From positions 62,001-126,000 of the forward strand of contig NZ_SUMG01000007.1 of the NCBI RefSeq assembly GCF_009910325.1: a stretch of DNA of 64,000 bases. The letters run 5' to 3'. The translations under genes and the position numbers were made by a program. A model generated the notes under the pieces. That model was not told where the DNA came from. It did not search any database and worked only from the letters and a program-made list of their open reading frames with translations. Shown here one piece after another: positions 31,127-41,319 of this stretch; the first letter of the stretch is position 1, and each line of letters opens with the position of its first letter. This stretch comes from Isachenkonia alkalipeptolytica. Its GTDB lineage: Bacteria > Bacillota > Clostridia > Peptostreptococcales > T1SED10-28.

Positions 31127-32056
31127 TTAACGCTTGCCAATCACTACCCGATCCCGATTTTCTAAATCCTTCAGTATATAGGCCCCGGTAAAGCCCGCCT
31201 GTTCTACGATTCTTCTTACGCTGATGCCTTGGTCCCATCCGATTTCAAAAATAAGGTAGCCATCCTTCTTGAGATAGGCCGGGGCCTCTTCCGCAATCTT
31301 CCGGTAATAATACAGTCCCTGGTCCTTGGCAAACAGGGCCTCCTCCGGCTCATGATCCTTAACTTCCCTATCTAAGCCATCCTTCCCCTCATAGGGAATG
31401 TAGGGGGGATTGGATATAATCAGATCAAACTCTCGTTCTTCCGGTTTCAGCCCCCGGTTTACGGGCTCAAATAAACTTCCCCGGAAAAGCCCTAAGCGAT
31501 GGGCCACTTGATGTTTTTCGGCATTAATTTCCGTGACGGTGAGAGGGGTATCGGAAACATCCGTCCCCACCATATATAAATTCTTTACATAATGCAGCAG
31601 ACTTACGGCAATGGCACCGCTTCCCACACCGATATCCAGAGCTCGAAGCTCCCCGATCCGGGAGGCTTTTTCCACTTCCGTGATCTCCGCTTTTTGAAAG
31701 CCTTTTTTCTCTGCGATCTTTTTTAAAATTTCAATCCCGGCTTCCACCACTACTTCCGTATCTCCCCGGGGGATTAAGACCCCTTTTTCCACATGAAGCT
31801 CAAGGCCCATGAACTCTTTTTTCCCGGTGATATAATGCAGGGGCTCTTCCTTTTTTCGCCGTCGGATCCAGGATTTATAGGCCTCCAGCTGTTCCGGTTC
31901 CACTTCCCGTTCGGGATACACATGCAGTACTACCCGTTCGGCGTTCAATACCTCCATCAAAAGCACCTCGGCGTCAAGATCCGGGGTTCGAAGTTTGGTT
32001 TCCCGCAGTTGGCTTTTTCCCCATTGTAACAGTTCACCAATCCTTTGTTTTTCCAT
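31127..32056 (-). CDS. prmC: Release factor glutamine methyltransferase
   Basis: Methylates the GGQ glutamine of release factors. 309 residues, with an N-terminal helical domain, SAM-binding ALDIGVGSGAIAVSL and catalytic NPPYIP. It lies directly upstream of its substrate gene prfA on the same strand. Confidence 0.95.
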   Translation of the reverse strand: MEKQRIGELLQWGKSQLRETKLRTPDLDAEVLLMEVLNAERVVLHVYPEREVEPEQLEAYKSWIRRRKKEEPLHYITGKKEFMGLELHVEKGVLIPRGDTEVVVEAGIEILKKIAEKKGFQKAEITEVEKASRIGELRALDIGVGSGAIAVSLLHYVKNLYMVGTDVSDTPLTVTEINAEKHQVAHRLGLFRGSLFEPVNRGLKPEEREFDLIISNPPYIPYEGKDGLDREVKDHEPEEALFAKDQGLYYYRKIAEEAPAYLKKDGYLIFEIGWDQGISVRRIVEQAGFTGAYILKDLENRDRVVIGKR

Positions 32057-32141
32057 AAAAATACCCCTTTCCTTCTGAAAGATCGGCTGAAAAACCGATG
32101 GACACCGGCAATTTCATCGCAGCTGCTTTCCCAGCGCCTGT

Positions 32142-32480
32142 TTACATCGTAATCACACGATAACCTTCCTTAATATATCTGCTCATGGAGGGATGTCCTT
32201 TGATTTCTCCGGAAATCGGGATCCCCGTGGTTTCATTGTATTCTAAAACCCCCATCTTAGCGGAACAGGCCTTACAGATGGAATCGAACAGTCCCCGGTC
32301 CTTTGCCTGTTTGTATAGCTCATTTCCCGACTCTTCCAATTCCTTAAGGAGTTTCACCGCTTCTCCTTCCATAACGATTTTTGCCTCCATGTTTTGATCC
32401 GCCATATCCAAAGCATTGATTAACACATGGGCAAAACATAAAAGCTCTCCTTTAAAAGCGAAAAATACTACTTTTTCCAT
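32142..32480 (-). CDS. DsrE-like sulfur-related small protein
   Basis: 112 residues from ATG 32480. The fold pattern (MEKVVFFAFKGELLCFAHVLINALDM, then a helical segment and C-terminal GYRVITM) fits the DsrE/DsrF family. Two Cys in SICKACSAKMG are at the usual active position of family members. Function unknown; sulfur transfer is only a family-based possibility. Confidence 0.6.
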   Translation of the reverse strand: MEKVVFFAFKGELLCFAHVLINALDMADQNMEAKIVMEGEAVKLLKELEESGNELYKQAKDRGLFDSICKACSAKMGVLEYNETTGIPISGEIKGHPSMSRYIKEGYRVITM

Positions 32481-32532
32481 ATACATTGCCTCCCTTTCAT
32501 TCTATATAGATTCCCTACTGTTTCCTCTGCGT

Positions 32533-32625
32533 GGATCTTGGGTGGTTCTTGAGTGGTTCTTATCTGGATCTTGGGTGGTTCTTGAGTGGTTCTTGAGTGG
32601 TTCTTATCTGGATCTTGGATGATTC
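32533..32625. repeat. 11-nt tandem array (8 copies)
   Basis: GGATCTTGGGT, GGTTCTTGAGT and GGTTCTTATCT, in a higher-order three- or four-unit pattern between tdk and the DsrE-like gene. The 11-nt period is close to one helical turn. Confidence 0.9.
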
Positions 32626-32701
32626 TTTTCCTGTTATTTACCCGTTTTTGGCGGTTCATTTTATAAATACCATTCTAAATGAATCTTAAACGTATACGGG
32701 C

Positions 32702-33292
32702 TTAATCCCGGAGTACTTCGTGGCATTTCCGGCACCGGGCTTCATAGCTTTCCTTGGCACCGACCAGCACTACGGGGTCCGAGGCTTTCGCCGGCCGTCC
32801 GTTGACGATTCGCTGGGTTCTGGTAGCGGGACGCTTACATTTCATACACACCGCCGTCAGCTTGGAGACGTGCTCCGCTACAGCCATGATCTCCGGCACG
32901 ATATGAAAGGGCTTTCCTTTAAAGTCCATATCCAACCCCGATACGATGACCCGTTTGCCGGAGTCCGCAACTTCCTGACAAAATTCCACCACTTCCTTGG
33001 GAAAGAACTGGATTTCATCAATGGACATTACATCAAATTTTTCCTGTTGTACGATTTTTTTCATTTCCTCAATGGATTCCACCACAAAGCAGTCCGCTTC
33101 CTTGCCGTTATGGGAGACAATAGAGCTGCCGTTGTAACGGTTGTCAATCTTCGGCTTAAAGGAAAGGACCTTTAGCTCCGCAATTTTCGCCCGATTGATT
33201 CGCCGAATCAGCTCCTCGGTTTTTCCTGCATACATGGGCCCTACGATGACCTCTATACTTGCACTGTTGGCATATTCCATTACATCCACCAT
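32702..33292 (-). CDS. tdk: Thymidine kinase
   Basis: 196 residues. P-loop GPMYAGKTEELIRR, Walker B VMSIDEIQFF, and a zinc ribbon with CMKC and CRKC. It phosphorylates thymidine for salvage. ATG preceded by GGGGGAG. Conserved neighbour of rpmE and prfA in Firmicutes. Confidence 0.96.
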   Translation of the reverse strand: MVDVMEYANSASIEVIVGPMYAGKTEELIRRINRAKIAELKVLSFKPKIDNRYNGSSIVSHNGKEADCFVVESIEEMKKIVQQEKFDVMSIDEIQFFPKEVVEFCQEVADSGKRVIVSGLDMDFKGKPFHIVPEIMAVAEHVSKLTAVCMKCKRPATRTQRIVNGRPAKASDPVVLVGAKESYEARCRKCHEVLRD

Positions 33293-33388
33293 GTGTTTTC
33301 TCCCCCTGAATTATGTATTTAAGTAGCAAAAAATCAAGGCTAGAAGTGCTTTCCAACCTTGATTTATATTTGAGATTCAATTTTGTGT

Positions 33389-33613
33389 CTATTCTTCCTC
33401 TTTTTTCTCTTCGGTCTGAACACCGAATTTTTTGTTGAACTTCTCCACTCGTCCACCTTTTTCCAAGGACTTTTGCTTTCCGGTATAGAACGGATGACAA
33501 GCTGAACAGATTTCAACTTTGATCTCATCCTTTGTGGATTTAGTTGTAAAGTTGTTTCCGCAAGCACAGGATACGTCTACCGCTTTGTACTCTGGATGTA
33601 TATCTTTTGCCAT
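33389..33613 (-). CDS. rpmE: 50S ribosomal protein L31 (zinc form)
   Basis: 74 residues from ATG 33613. Zinc ligands C16, C18, C36 and C39 (CAC...CSAC) mark the C+ type. The HPFYTGKQK motif is conserved. The tail is Lys/Glu-rich. Confidence 0.96.
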   Translation of the reverse strand: MAKDIHPEYKAVDVSCACGNNFTTKSTKDEIKVEICSACHPFYTGKQKSLEKGGRVEKFNKKFGVQTEEKKEEE

Positions 33614-33748
33614 ATATTTCACCTCTTTCTTCTTATTCGAATATTGCTTGAAAGTATTATGAAAATACTCAATTACGCATACTCCTGAGATTAACTACTA
33701 CATTATAGCATAGTCCTTGGAGATATGGCAAGGATTAGATTCCGATAT

Positions 33749-35407
33749 TTATTGCAATTTTTTACGGATCACCTGGACAAATTCCCGGTTGTTCTTGGTT
33801 TTCACCAGGGTGCTGATGATTTTTTCCGTGGTATCCTGAACACTGTTGCTGCTCATGGCCCGCCGGATACTGAACATGGCTTCCAATTCCTCGGGGGTAA
33901 GGAGTAAATCCTCCCGTCTCGTTCCCGATCGGTTGATATCCACCGCAGGAAATACCCGTTTTTCCGACAGTTTCCGGTCCAGATGCAGTTCCATATTCCC
34001 GGTTCCTTTAAATTCCTCGAAGATCACATCATCCATACGGCTACCGGTTTCCACCAAGGCAGTACCGATAATCGTCAGAGAGCCGCCTTCTTCTAAGTTT
34101 CTGGCGGCGCCGAAGAATTTTTTCGGCATATGCAGCGCTCCGGGGTCCAAACCTCCCGACAGGGTTCTTCCCGTTGGGGGAATGGTGAGGTTGTAGGCTC
34201 TCGCCAGCCGGGTGATGCTGTCCATTAAAATCACCACGTCTTTTTTCTGTTCCACCAAACGCTGGGCCCGATTCAGCACCATTTCCGCCACCTTGATATG
34301 ATGACTGGGCAGCTCGTCAAAGGTGGAATACACCACTTCCCCGTCAATGGACCGCTTCATATCCGTTACCTCTTCCGGCCGTTCATCAATTAACAGCACG
34401 ATGATTTCGCTTTCGGGATAGTTCATGGCCACGCTTTTGGCGATCTGTTTTAACAGGATGGTTTTCCCGGCCTTCGGCGGCGCCACGATCATGCCCCGCT
34501 GTCCTTTTCCGATGGGAGCGATCAAATCGATCAGCCGGGTGGCCAGTTGATTGCTGGCAAGCTCCAAATTGATACGCTTATTGGGATAAATCGGCGTTAG
34601 CTGATCAAAATCCCACCGTTTGTTGGCGATTTCCGGATCCAGGTCATTGATTTTTTTAACATATAACAAGGCGTTATACTTCTCCCCACTTTTGGCCTTC
34701 CGGGTGATCCCTGTGATTTTATCCCCGGTTCGCATTTTAAACCGGCGGATCTGGGAAGGGGAAATGTAAATATCGTCGTCGCTGGATAGATAATTATTCA
34801 TACGTAAAAAACCATAGCCGTCCATATGAATGTCTAGGATACCGTTGGCAACATTCACTTCTTTATCCTGGGAAATTTCGCTTTGCAAATGGGTGGGGAG
34901 TCCTTCTTCTCGAGAGGTTTTTTCCTGTTTTTCCTTCGGGTTTACTGCCGGTTCATGGTCTGTTTCGTTGGTTTTTGCTGTGTTGGTTTTTGTTGCGGCG
35001 TTTGGAGTGTTGCTTGCGGTGCGATTTGTTGCCGTGTTTTTCGGTGCGGCGCTGCCTGCGGTTTTATTTGCACTGTCGCTTACGGTGTTGCTTGCAGTAT
35101 TATTTGCGGTGCTTTTCGCTGTGGTGCCGCCTGCTGTGTTGTTTGTACTGTCGCTGTCGGTGCGATTTGTTGCCGTGCTCTTCGCTGTGGTCCCCCCTGC
35201 TGTCCCGCCTGTGGTGTTAATCCCACCGTCGCCATCGACGTTGCTTGCCGCGCTTTCCCCGGGTTTTTCCTCTTTTTCCAGGGGCTTTCCCTGTATAAGA
35301 TCTACCAATTCATGCTTTTTATAACGGTAATAATTTTTGATCCCCAGGGTTTTGGCAATCTCCTTTAAATCCGTCAGTTTCTTTTTTTCCAGTTCTTTTA
35401 CGTCCAA
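33749..35407 (-). CDS. rho: Transcription termination factor Rho with low-complexity insertion
   Basis: 552 residues, over 100 longer than Bacillus Rho. It has an N-terminal Rho_N helix domain (1-43), then a Thr/Asn/Ala/Ser-rich stretch (about 50-150) with internal repeats (TTAKSTA twice, NRTDSDS/NRTASNT), the RNA-binding OB domain (about 185-260), and the ATPase with P-loop [16 protein letters not shown] and Walker [17 protein letters not shown]. The start is TTG 35407 with only a weak site (AGCGGGAA); a strong AAAGGAGG lies 40 nt further up. The insertion is encoded by degenerate tandem DNA. Confidence 0.95.
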   Translation of the reverse strand: MDVKELEKKKLTDLKEIAKTLGIKNYYRYKKHELVDLIQGKPLEKEEKPGESAASNVDGDGGINTTGGTAGGTTAKSTATNRTDSDSTNNTAGGTTAKSTANNTASNTVSDSANKTAGSAAPKNTATNRTASNTPNAATKTNTAKTNETDHEPAVNPKEKQEKTSREEGLPTHLQSEISQDKEVNVANGILDIHMDGYGFLRMNNYLSSDDDIYISPSQIRRFKMRTGDKITGITRKAKSGEKYNALLYVKKINDLDPEIANKRWDFDQLTPIYPNKRINLELASNQLATRLIDLIAPIGKGQRGMIVAPPKAGKTILLKQIAKSVAMNYPESEIIVLLIDERPEEVTDMKRSIDGEVVYSTFDELPSHHIKVAEMVLNRAQRLVEQKKDVVILMDSITRLARAYNLTIPPTGRTLSGGLDPGALHMPKKFFGAARNLEEGGSLTIIGTALVETGSRMDDVIFEEFKGTGNMELHLDRKLSEKRVFPAVDINRSGTRREDLLLTPEELEAMFSIRRAMSSNSVQDTTEKIISTLVKTKNNREFVQVIRKKLQ

Positions 35408-35518
35408 TGTATTCCCGCTGTCAAAGGTTCTTTGGCAACGGAGTCCACCTCCTTTAAGGCTTAGAATGGAGATAGAGGAAGTTCGCCTCCCTCTATCCTT
35501 TAATAAATATAATCAATA

Positions 35519-36487
35519 CTAATATGCATAATCCGGTTTGGTTCGGAGTTTATGGGTAGCTTCCACAAATCGGATGGTTCCCGTTTCCGAACGCATAACA
35601 ATGGAGTGAGTTTTTGCAGTGTCATCTCCGGCATATACCACACCTTTTAGCATATCCCCATGGGTGATTCCCGTGGCAACAAAATAGGCTTCGTTTCCTT
35701 TTACCAGATCGTCCATATACAGCACCTGATCCGTATCAAGGCCCAATCGGTCGCATTGCTGTTTTTGCTCTTCCGTGGAACAAACCAGTTTTCCTTGGAT
35801 CTCTCCACCCATACACTTCATGGCAGCTGCGGTGATGACCCCTTCCGGAGCCCCGCCGACTCCCATTAAGATATCCACGCCGGTACCTTCAACGGCTGTG
35901 GCTAAGGCGCTGGCAATATCCCCGTCCTGAAACAGCTTGACTCGGGCGCCGGCATCGATGCACTGTTGAATCAGATCCTTATGTCTTGGCCGGTCAATCA
36001 CCGTTACGGTTAGATCCTCAATACTTTTGTTTAAGGCTTTGGCCACATTTTGGAGATTCTTTTCCACAGGCCAGTTGATGTCGATCTTTCCCCGGGCTTT
36101 GGGCCCTACTGCAATTTTATCCATATAATAGGATGGGGCATTTAACAGACATCCCTTGGGCGCCATAGCAATAACCGCAATGGCATTGGGGGTACCGTTG
36201 GCCACAGAGGTGGTGCCTTCCACAGGATCCACGGCAATATCCACTTCCATATCCGCTTCTTCCCAGGCCCCCACTTGCTCTCCGATGTAGAGCATGGGGG
36301 CTTCATCCTTTTCCCCTTCTCCAATGATTACCGTCCCTTTGATATCGATGGTATCAAACATCTTTCGCATGCCGTCCACACCGGCCTGATCCGCCGCTTC
36401 CTTATCCCTTCGTCCCATCCATCGGGCAGCTCCTAACGCCGCACCTTCGGTTACTCTCACAAGATTGATTGCTAAATTACGATCCAT
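35519..36487 (-). CDS. glpX: Fructose-1,6-bisphosphatase class II
   Basis: 322 residues, gluconeogenic phosphatase. Metal-site motifs GEGEKDEAPML and DPVEGTTSVANGTPNAIAV are intact, and EGVITAAAMKCMGGE is typical. GAGGAGT upstream of ATG. Placed between fsa and rho as in Bacillus relatives. Confidence 0.95.
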   Translation of the reverse strand: MDRNLAINLVRVTEGAALGAARWMGRRDKEAADQAGVDGMRKMFDTIDIKGTVIIGEGEKDEAPMLYIGEQVGAWEEADMEVDIAVDPVEGTTSVANGTPNAIAVIAMAPKGCLLNAPSYYMDKIAVGPKARGKIDINWPVEKNLQNVAKALNKSIEDLTVTVIDRPRHKDLIQQCIDAGARVKLFQDGDIASALATAVEGTGVDILMGVGGAPEGVITAAAMKCMGGEIQGKLVCSTEEQKQQCDRLGLDTDQVLYMDDLVKGNEAYFVATGITHGDMLKGVVYAGDDTAKTHSIVMRSETGTIRFVEATHKLRTKPDYAY

Positions 36488-36780
36488 TTATAACACTCCT
36501 CTGCTTTGGTAAATTCCCTTAGAATTTTGATCTTCTGTATGTAAAACCCTGTTGCCCGGCGGACACTTACTTTCCTCATTATAGCCCTTTTTTCGTTGAA
36601 AATCAAGGAATATGTCAGTTCCATTTCCAATGTACCATACTATTTGCCATAGATCTTTAATTAGGATAGGTCTTAGTGTGGAATCAGCTATAACATAAGG
36701 AGAAGCTCTTCGGGAAAATGCTTGAAGCAAGCTCCCTGAAAAGCTCTCAGTGCAAAACCCTGCAAAGGTAGAGGTTCCTC

Positions 36781-37030
36781 AGCACGAAATCGACCCTTTT
36801 TAGCACGAAATCGATCCCCCTTAGCATGAAATCGATCCTCCTTAGCATAATGAAGCTTTACAGCGCAAACTGCAGAGAGGCAGGGCCCCTCTGCAGTTTG
36901 TTTCTCTCAGTTTTCGCTTTTTCACTGGCTTTTTCACTGGCTTTTCACTGGCTTTTTCGCCGACTTTTTCAATGGCTTTTTCAATGGCTTTTTCAATGGC
37001 TTTTCACTGGCTTTTTCGCCGACTTCTCTG
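36781..37030. repeat. 21-nt and 12-nt tandem arrays between glpX and fsa
   Basis: 36781-36852: AGCACGAAATCGATCCCCC plus TT, about three 21-nt units. 36911-37025: TTTTTCACTGGC, TTTTTCGCCGAC and TTTTTCAATGGC, about nine 12-nt units in a higher-order order. The 660-nt gap shows no gene; 36880-36900 contains an inverted repeat of CTGCAGTTTG type. Confidence 0.88.
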
Positions 37031-37150
37031 TGCCACTAGCTTGTTTGCCTTTGCAGGCTTATTTGCGCTGGCCAGCGTAGTTGCCTTCACTGGATTTTAT
37101 ACCTTAAGCAACTTTCTTTTTTTGCTGACTTTCCCTTTGATTTTCCCTTT

Positions 37151-37792
37151 TTAAAAAGCTTCATTCCAATCCGCTAGAAATTTTTCAATCCCGATATCCG
37201 TTAAGGGGTGATCCGTCATCATTTTCAAAACCTTAAAGGGCACCGTGGACACATGGGACCCCGCTAAGGCGGCATCGGTCACATGTAGCGGATGACGAAT
37301 GCTTGCGGCGATGGTTTGGGTGTCGTATCCATGGATATTAAAAATACTGATGATCTCCTCTACAAGATCCATCCCCGTACTTCCGATATCATCCACCCGT
37401 CCTAGGAAGGGACTGACATAAGTGGCCCCCGCTTTGGCGGCAAGCAGGGCCTGGTTTGCAGAGAATACCAGGGTTACATTTACTTTAATTCCCTTTTCCG
37501 AGAAGATTTTGGTAGCCTTCAGCCCCTCCTTGGTCATGGGAACCTTCACCACAATATTATCATGGATTTTTGCCAGTTCCTCTCCTTCTTCCACCATCTT
37601 TTCCGCATCCAGGGCGATGACCTCGGCACTGATGGGACCGTCTACAATCTCTACAATCTCTTTGATGACCTCTTGAAAATCCCGGCCTTCCTTGGCAATC
37701 AGCGAGGGATTTGTGGTTACCCCGTCTAAAATTCCCCAACTGGCCGCTTCTTTAATTTCGTCAATATTTGCGGTATCAATAAATAGCTTCAT
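37151..37792 (-). CDS. fsa: Fructose-6-phosphate aldolase / small transaldolase
   Basis: 213 residues, single TIM barrel. The Schiff-base lysine is in [13 protein letters not shown]; start [16 protein letters not shown] and [14 protein letters not shown] are typical. FSA and TalC-type transaldolase cannot be separated confidently by reading alone. AAGGAGG upstream. Confidence 0.9.
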   Translation of the reverse strand: MKLFIDTANIDEIKEAASWGILDGVTTNPSLIAKEGRDFQEVIKEIVEIVDGPISAEVIALDAEKMVEEGEELAKIHDNIVVKVPMTKEGLKATKIFSEKGIKVNVTLVFSANQALLAAKAGATYVSPFLGRVDDIGSTGMDLVEEIISIFNIHGYDTQTIAASIRHPLHVTDAALAGSHVSTVPFKVLKMMTDHPLTDIGIEKFLADWNEAF

Positions 37793-37804
37793 TTTTTTGC
37801 CTCC

Positions 37805-37960
37805 TTGGTACTTTTTTTACTACGGTTTTTTGCTGCAGTTTTTTACTACGATTTTTTGCCGCGGTTTTTGTTACGGTATTAGCTACGGTTTTTTATTGCT
37901 GTTTTTGCTACGGTTTTTGCTACGGTATTAGCTACTGTTTTTTTACTACGGTTTTTGCTG
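37805..37960. repeat. About 12-nt degenerate tandem array between fsa and kce
   Basis: TTTTTGCTACGG / TTTTTTACTACGG / TATTAGCTACGG units, about twelve, running up to the kce stop. Confidence 0.8.
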
Positions 37961-38773
37961 CTATTTCAGTCCCAGGATCTCCCGAGCTTCCTCGGGGGTA
38001 GCCACTTCCCGGCCCAACTCCTTGGCAATCCTTACGATCCGTTCCACCAGCTCCGCATTGGATTTTGCCAGCACCCCTTTTTCATAATAGACGTTGTCTT
38101 CAAAACCAACCCGTACATGGCCGCCGAGAATAATGGCCAGGGTGGCCAAAGGCAGCTCGTGTCGACCGATTCCCGCCACCGTCCAGGTGGAGCCTTCCGG
38201 AATTTTATCCGCCATAAACATCAGATCCTCGGGATTTCCCGGTGCCGCCCCGGGGACCCCTAAAACAAAATCAAAATGAAGGGGCTCCTTTAGCAGTCCT
38301 TTTTTTAACAGCTTTTTGGCATTTTCAATCATACCCCGCTCAAAGATCTCCAGCTCCGGCTTTACACCCAGCTCCTGCATTCTTTTTGCGAACTTTTCCA
38401 TGTACTCTTCGGTATTCATAAAAACATCAGGCCCGAAATTTGCGGTACCGCAGCTCAGGGTCGCCATCTCCGGCTTTAACTCCACCGGTTGCAGACGTTC
38501 TTCCGGACTGTGCCACACCGCACCCCCGGTGGAGGGCTGAAATATCACATCGCATTTTTCCTCGAGCTTTTCCTTGATCCGACCATAGGTGTCCTTATCC
38601 TGGGTCGGGGAGCCGTCGGCTTCCCTTGCATGCACGTGGACAATGGACGCTCCACTTTTATAGCACTGATAAGCGTCCTCGGCAATTTCCTCGGGGGAGA
38701 TGGCCAGGGCCGGTTGAATATCCTTGGTTACCTCCGCTCCGGTGATCGCCGCGGTAATGATTAATTTTTCCAT
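37961..38773 (-). CDS. kce: 3-keto-5-aminohexanoate cleavage enzyme
   Basis: 270 residues from ATG 38773 (AAGGAGG upstream). BKACE (DUF849) family: EKLIITAAITGAEVTKD, zinc ligands in VHVHARE and the late GHVRVGFEDN motif. In lysine fermentation it converts 3-keto-5-aminohexanoate plus acetyl-CoA to 3-aminobutyryl-CoA plus acetoacetate. The adjacent gene makes the enzyme that uses its product, which supports the specificity. Confidence 0.88.
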   Translation of the reverse strand: MEKLIITAAITGAEVTKDIQPALAISPEEIAEDAYQCYKSGASIVHVHAREADGSPTQDKDTYGRIKEKLEEKCDVIFQPSTGGAVWHSPEERLQPVELKPEMATLSCGTANFGPDVFMNTEEYMEKFAKRMQELGVKPELEIFERGMIENAKKLLKKGLLKEPLHFDFVLGVPGAAPGNPEDLMFMADKIPEGSTWTVAGIGRHELPLATLAIILGGHVRVGFEDNVYYEKGVLAKSNAELVERIVRIAKELGREVATPEEAREILGLK

Positions 38774-38835
38774 AATAATCGACCTCCTTCTTTTGCTATT
38801 CATCTTCGTTCTTATTCTCATTTTTTATGTTTTGT

Positions 38836-38932
38836 TCTTATTTCTTATTAATTTCCTATTAGTTTATTTCTTATTAATTTCCGCTTATTTCTTATTAATT
38901 TCCGCTTATTTCTTATTAATTTCCCCTTATTT
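38836..38932. repeat. 21-nt tandem array between kce and kal
   Basis: GCTTATTTCTTATTAATTTC plus C, about four units, ending 3 nt inside the kal stop region. Confidence 0.9.
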
Positions 38933-39307
38933 ACGCTGTTTATCCTTAGGTACCACACAGGTTCCCCTAGCTTCGCATACGATTTCCGGAGTCTCCAACA
39001 CATCACAGGCGGAGTCATTGATATCCGGTCGCGGATGTATCACTTTTTTTGCGGTGAACTTCATCTTCCGGGAACTGTTACCGGTTTCAACGATTTCCCC
39101 TTCCGCTTCAATATAGTCCCCGGCATACACCGGCGCCTTAAATTCCACGCTTTCATAGGCTACAAACAGACCTTCATCCCCATCGTTACGGATCAATAGT
39201 TCCGTGGCCACATCTCCGAAAAACTCCAGCATTTTGGCTCCGTCCACTAAGTTCCCGCCGTAATGGGCGTCATTGGCTCCCATGCGTACTCGAATCATTG
39301 CTTTCAT
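38927..39307 (-). CDS. kal: 3-aminobutyryl-CoA ammonia lyase
   Basis: 126 residues, hot-dog fold. [36 protein letters not shown] matches Kal, which releases ammonia to give crotonyl-CoA in lysine fermentation. It precedes kce in the transcript. The other lysine genes (kamA, kamDE, kdd) are not in the window. Confidence 0.88.
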   Translation of the reverse strand: MKAMIRVRMGANDAHYGGNLVDGAKMLEFFGDVATELLIRNDGDEGLFVAYESVEFKAPVYAGDYIEAEGEIVETGNSSRKMKFTAKKVIHPRPDINDSACDVLETPEIVCEARGTCVVPKDKQRK

Positions 39308-39588
39308 TGTTCAAAACCCCTTTCATTAATTAGTTTATTCTTTCTGCTTTCATTATAGGCTATTTTACAGGGAAGTGCCACCATGGAAAAGGGAATTTTT
39401 CTTCCAGGCAGAAGTTATTTCTTTCTTTTCGTTAATAAATTCACACAATTGACGGCGCTTTTAAAATATTGCAGGATGTTTTTCTCATGGCACCCTTATT
39501 CTTTCCCGGCAACTCTTCGATCTAGGTATTTTTGTTCATATTAATTATTTTTTCAGTCTCAATAAAGTAAATAATCTATTAATATTCC

Positions 39589-39618
39589 TTGATTTATAGG
39601 ACCTTAATAGGGTATAAT
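39589..39618 (+). promoter_or_regulatory. Promoter and leader of the NSS symporter
   Basis: TTGATT (39589-39594), 18-nt spacer, TATAAT (39613-39618). The approximately 160-nt leader has a hairpin CAGATTC...GAATCTG (about 39650-39676) and an orphan AGGAGG near 39700. The rest of 39308-39588 shows nothing I can name. Confidence 0.65.
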
Positions 39619-39781
39619 CATATAAATCCCATTAAGTTTACTGATTTTACAGATTCTTTAAACATTTGAATCTGCAGTATCATTTAGAAAGGATTTTAGG
39701 AGGTGATCAGAAAACAAATATATGTAAAAGTTTTGTCGGTTTTCGGCAAAAATCTAATTTTATAAGGAGGGAACAAATTTT

Positions 39782-41194
39782 ATGGAAGTAAAACGAGAAA
39801 ATTGGGGCTCCCGCGTCGGTTTTGTATTAGCCGCAGCAGGATCCGCCGTAGGACTGGGAAACATTTGGCGTTTTCCGTATCTCACCGGTGAAAACGGTGG
39901 TAGTGCATTTATTCTTATCTACTTGATGTTCATTGTATTAATCGGGGTCAACGTTATGATTGCAGAGTTTGCCCTGGGTCGTAGTACCGGCCTTGCGGCT
40001 GTAGGAGCCATTAAAACCTACTCCCATCGATTCACCTTTGTTGGTGCCATGGGAGTACTGTCTGCATTCTTAATCATGGGCTTTTATCCCGTAGTTGGAG
40101 GATGGTCCCTGGCCTATGTTCTGGAATCGGTTACCGGCCTTTATGCCCAAAGTCCCGAGGCCATTGATGAAACCTTCGGTGCCTTTATCACCGGAGCCAC
40201 CCAGCCACTGTTCTGGATGCTTATTTTCTTAGCAATGAACATCCTGATTGTTGCCAAGGGTATTAAAGGCGGAATTGAAAAAGCCGCGAAGGTGCTAATG
40301 CCTACATTATTCATTCTTTTAATATTCATCGCATTTCGAAGTGTTACTCTTGACGGCGCAGGGGATGGATTGGCTTTCCTTTTCCAGCCGGACTTTTCCC
40401 AAGTAACCGGTCAAACTTTCTTAGCCGCTTTGGGACAAGCCTTTTTCTCCCTTAGTTTAGGAATGGGAGCCATGATCACCTACGGTTCTTACCTAAGTAA
40501 GAAAGAAACCCTTCCAGGAAACGCAGGGATTGTTACTGCACTGGATGTTGGAGTTGCACTCCTTGCTGGTGTTGCAATGTTCCCGGCACTTTTCGCCTTC
40601 GGTCTTGAACCTGCACAGGGACCTGGACTGGTATTCGTTGTAATCCCCATGGTTTTTGCTGAAATGGGCGGACTGGGTACACTGTTTGGACTTCTCTTCT
40701 TCGTTGCGTTATCCGTGGCAGCGCTAACCTCTTCCGTATCCTTAATGGAGGTTGTAGTTTCCTATTTAATTGACCAACGGGATGTGCAGCGTAAGAAAGC
40801 AGTATACGGAACCGGTATTGTAATGGCTTTAATGTCGATTCTCGCCTCTTTATCCATGGGCGTATTCGATCCGCTACCAGTGTTTGAAGTCGGCTTCTTC
40901 GACTTATTCGATATCCTGTCCGACAAGGTATTCCTTGGTCTTGGTGGAATGTTCATCGCCATCGTTACCGGTTGGATTGTGGATAAGGAAGTTCTCAGAA
41001 AAGAGCTTACCAATGACGGAACCACAAAGTTCGGATTATTTGAAGCTTGGCACTTCCTGATCAAATGGATTATTCCACCGGCAATCTTTATCGTTGCCAT
41101 CTTTGGAATTATCGACATCGAGCAAACCACAGTTATGCTCTTTGGTATTGCCATCGTTGCAGTATTGGCGATCTTCTCGAAAAAGCTTCACTAA
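39782..41194 (+). CDS. Sodium-dependent transporter, NSS/SNF family
   Basis: 470 residues, about eleven to twelve membrane helices. N-terminal WGSRVGFVLAAAGSAVGLGNIWRFPYL carries the LeuT-type Na+ and substrate residues, and GGSAFILIYL continues helix 2. It imports an amino acid with Na+; the substrate is unknown. A strong AAGGAGGG precedes ATG. Transcribed alone, ending in a strong terminator. Codon use appears more AT-tolerant than its neighbours, but this was not quantified. Confidence 0.93.
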   Translation: MEVKRENWGSRVGFVLAAAGSAVGLGNIWRFPYLTGENGGSAFILIYLMFIVLIGVNVMIAEFALGRSTGLAAVGAIKTYSHRFTFVGAMGVLSAFLIMGFYPVVGGWSLAYVLESVTGLYAQSPEAIDETFGAFITGATQPLFWMLIFLAMNILIVAKGIKGGIEKAAKVLMPTLFILLIFIAFRSVTLDGAGDGLAFLFQPDFSQVTGQTFLAALGQAFFSLSLGMGAMITYGSYLSKKETLPGNAGIVTALDVGVALLAGVAMFPALFAFGLEPAQGPGLVFVVIPMVFAEMGGLGTLFGLLFFVALSVAALTSSVSLMEVVVSYLIDQRDVQRKKAVYGTGIVMALMSILASLSMGVFDPLPVFEVGFFDLFDILSDKVFLGLGGMFIAIVTGWIVDKEVLRKELTNDGTTKFGLFEAWHFLIKWIIPPAIFIVAIFGIIDIEQTTVMLFGIAIVAVLAIFSKKLH

Positions 41195-41236
41195 GAAAGC
41201 CTATCATTCCGGGGGCGGTTTCCCCCGGGGGAATAT

Positions 41237-41284
41237 AAAAAAAGCAGCGGTTCCGGGATGTCCCGGAACCGCTGCTTTTTTTAT
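41237..41284. terminator. Strong bidirectional terminator after NSS gene
   Basis: AAAAAAGCAGCGGTTCCGGGA-TG- followed by its exact complement and T run; a 20-bp perfect stem. Confidence 0.95.
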
Positions 41285-41319
41285 GGCTTTCACGGCTTTA
41301 GCCTTAGCTTTAGCTCCAA

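Noticed and set aside
34830-35368. Plus-strand ORFs opposite rho rich in Cys, Leu and Val
   Set aside because: They are shadows of the repetitive T/N/A coding region of rho and have no start signals.
39697-39777. 20-codon leader peptide (GTG overlapping AGGAGG) before the NSS gene
   Set aside because: The start would overlap its own ribosome site and the codons show no regulatory pattern.
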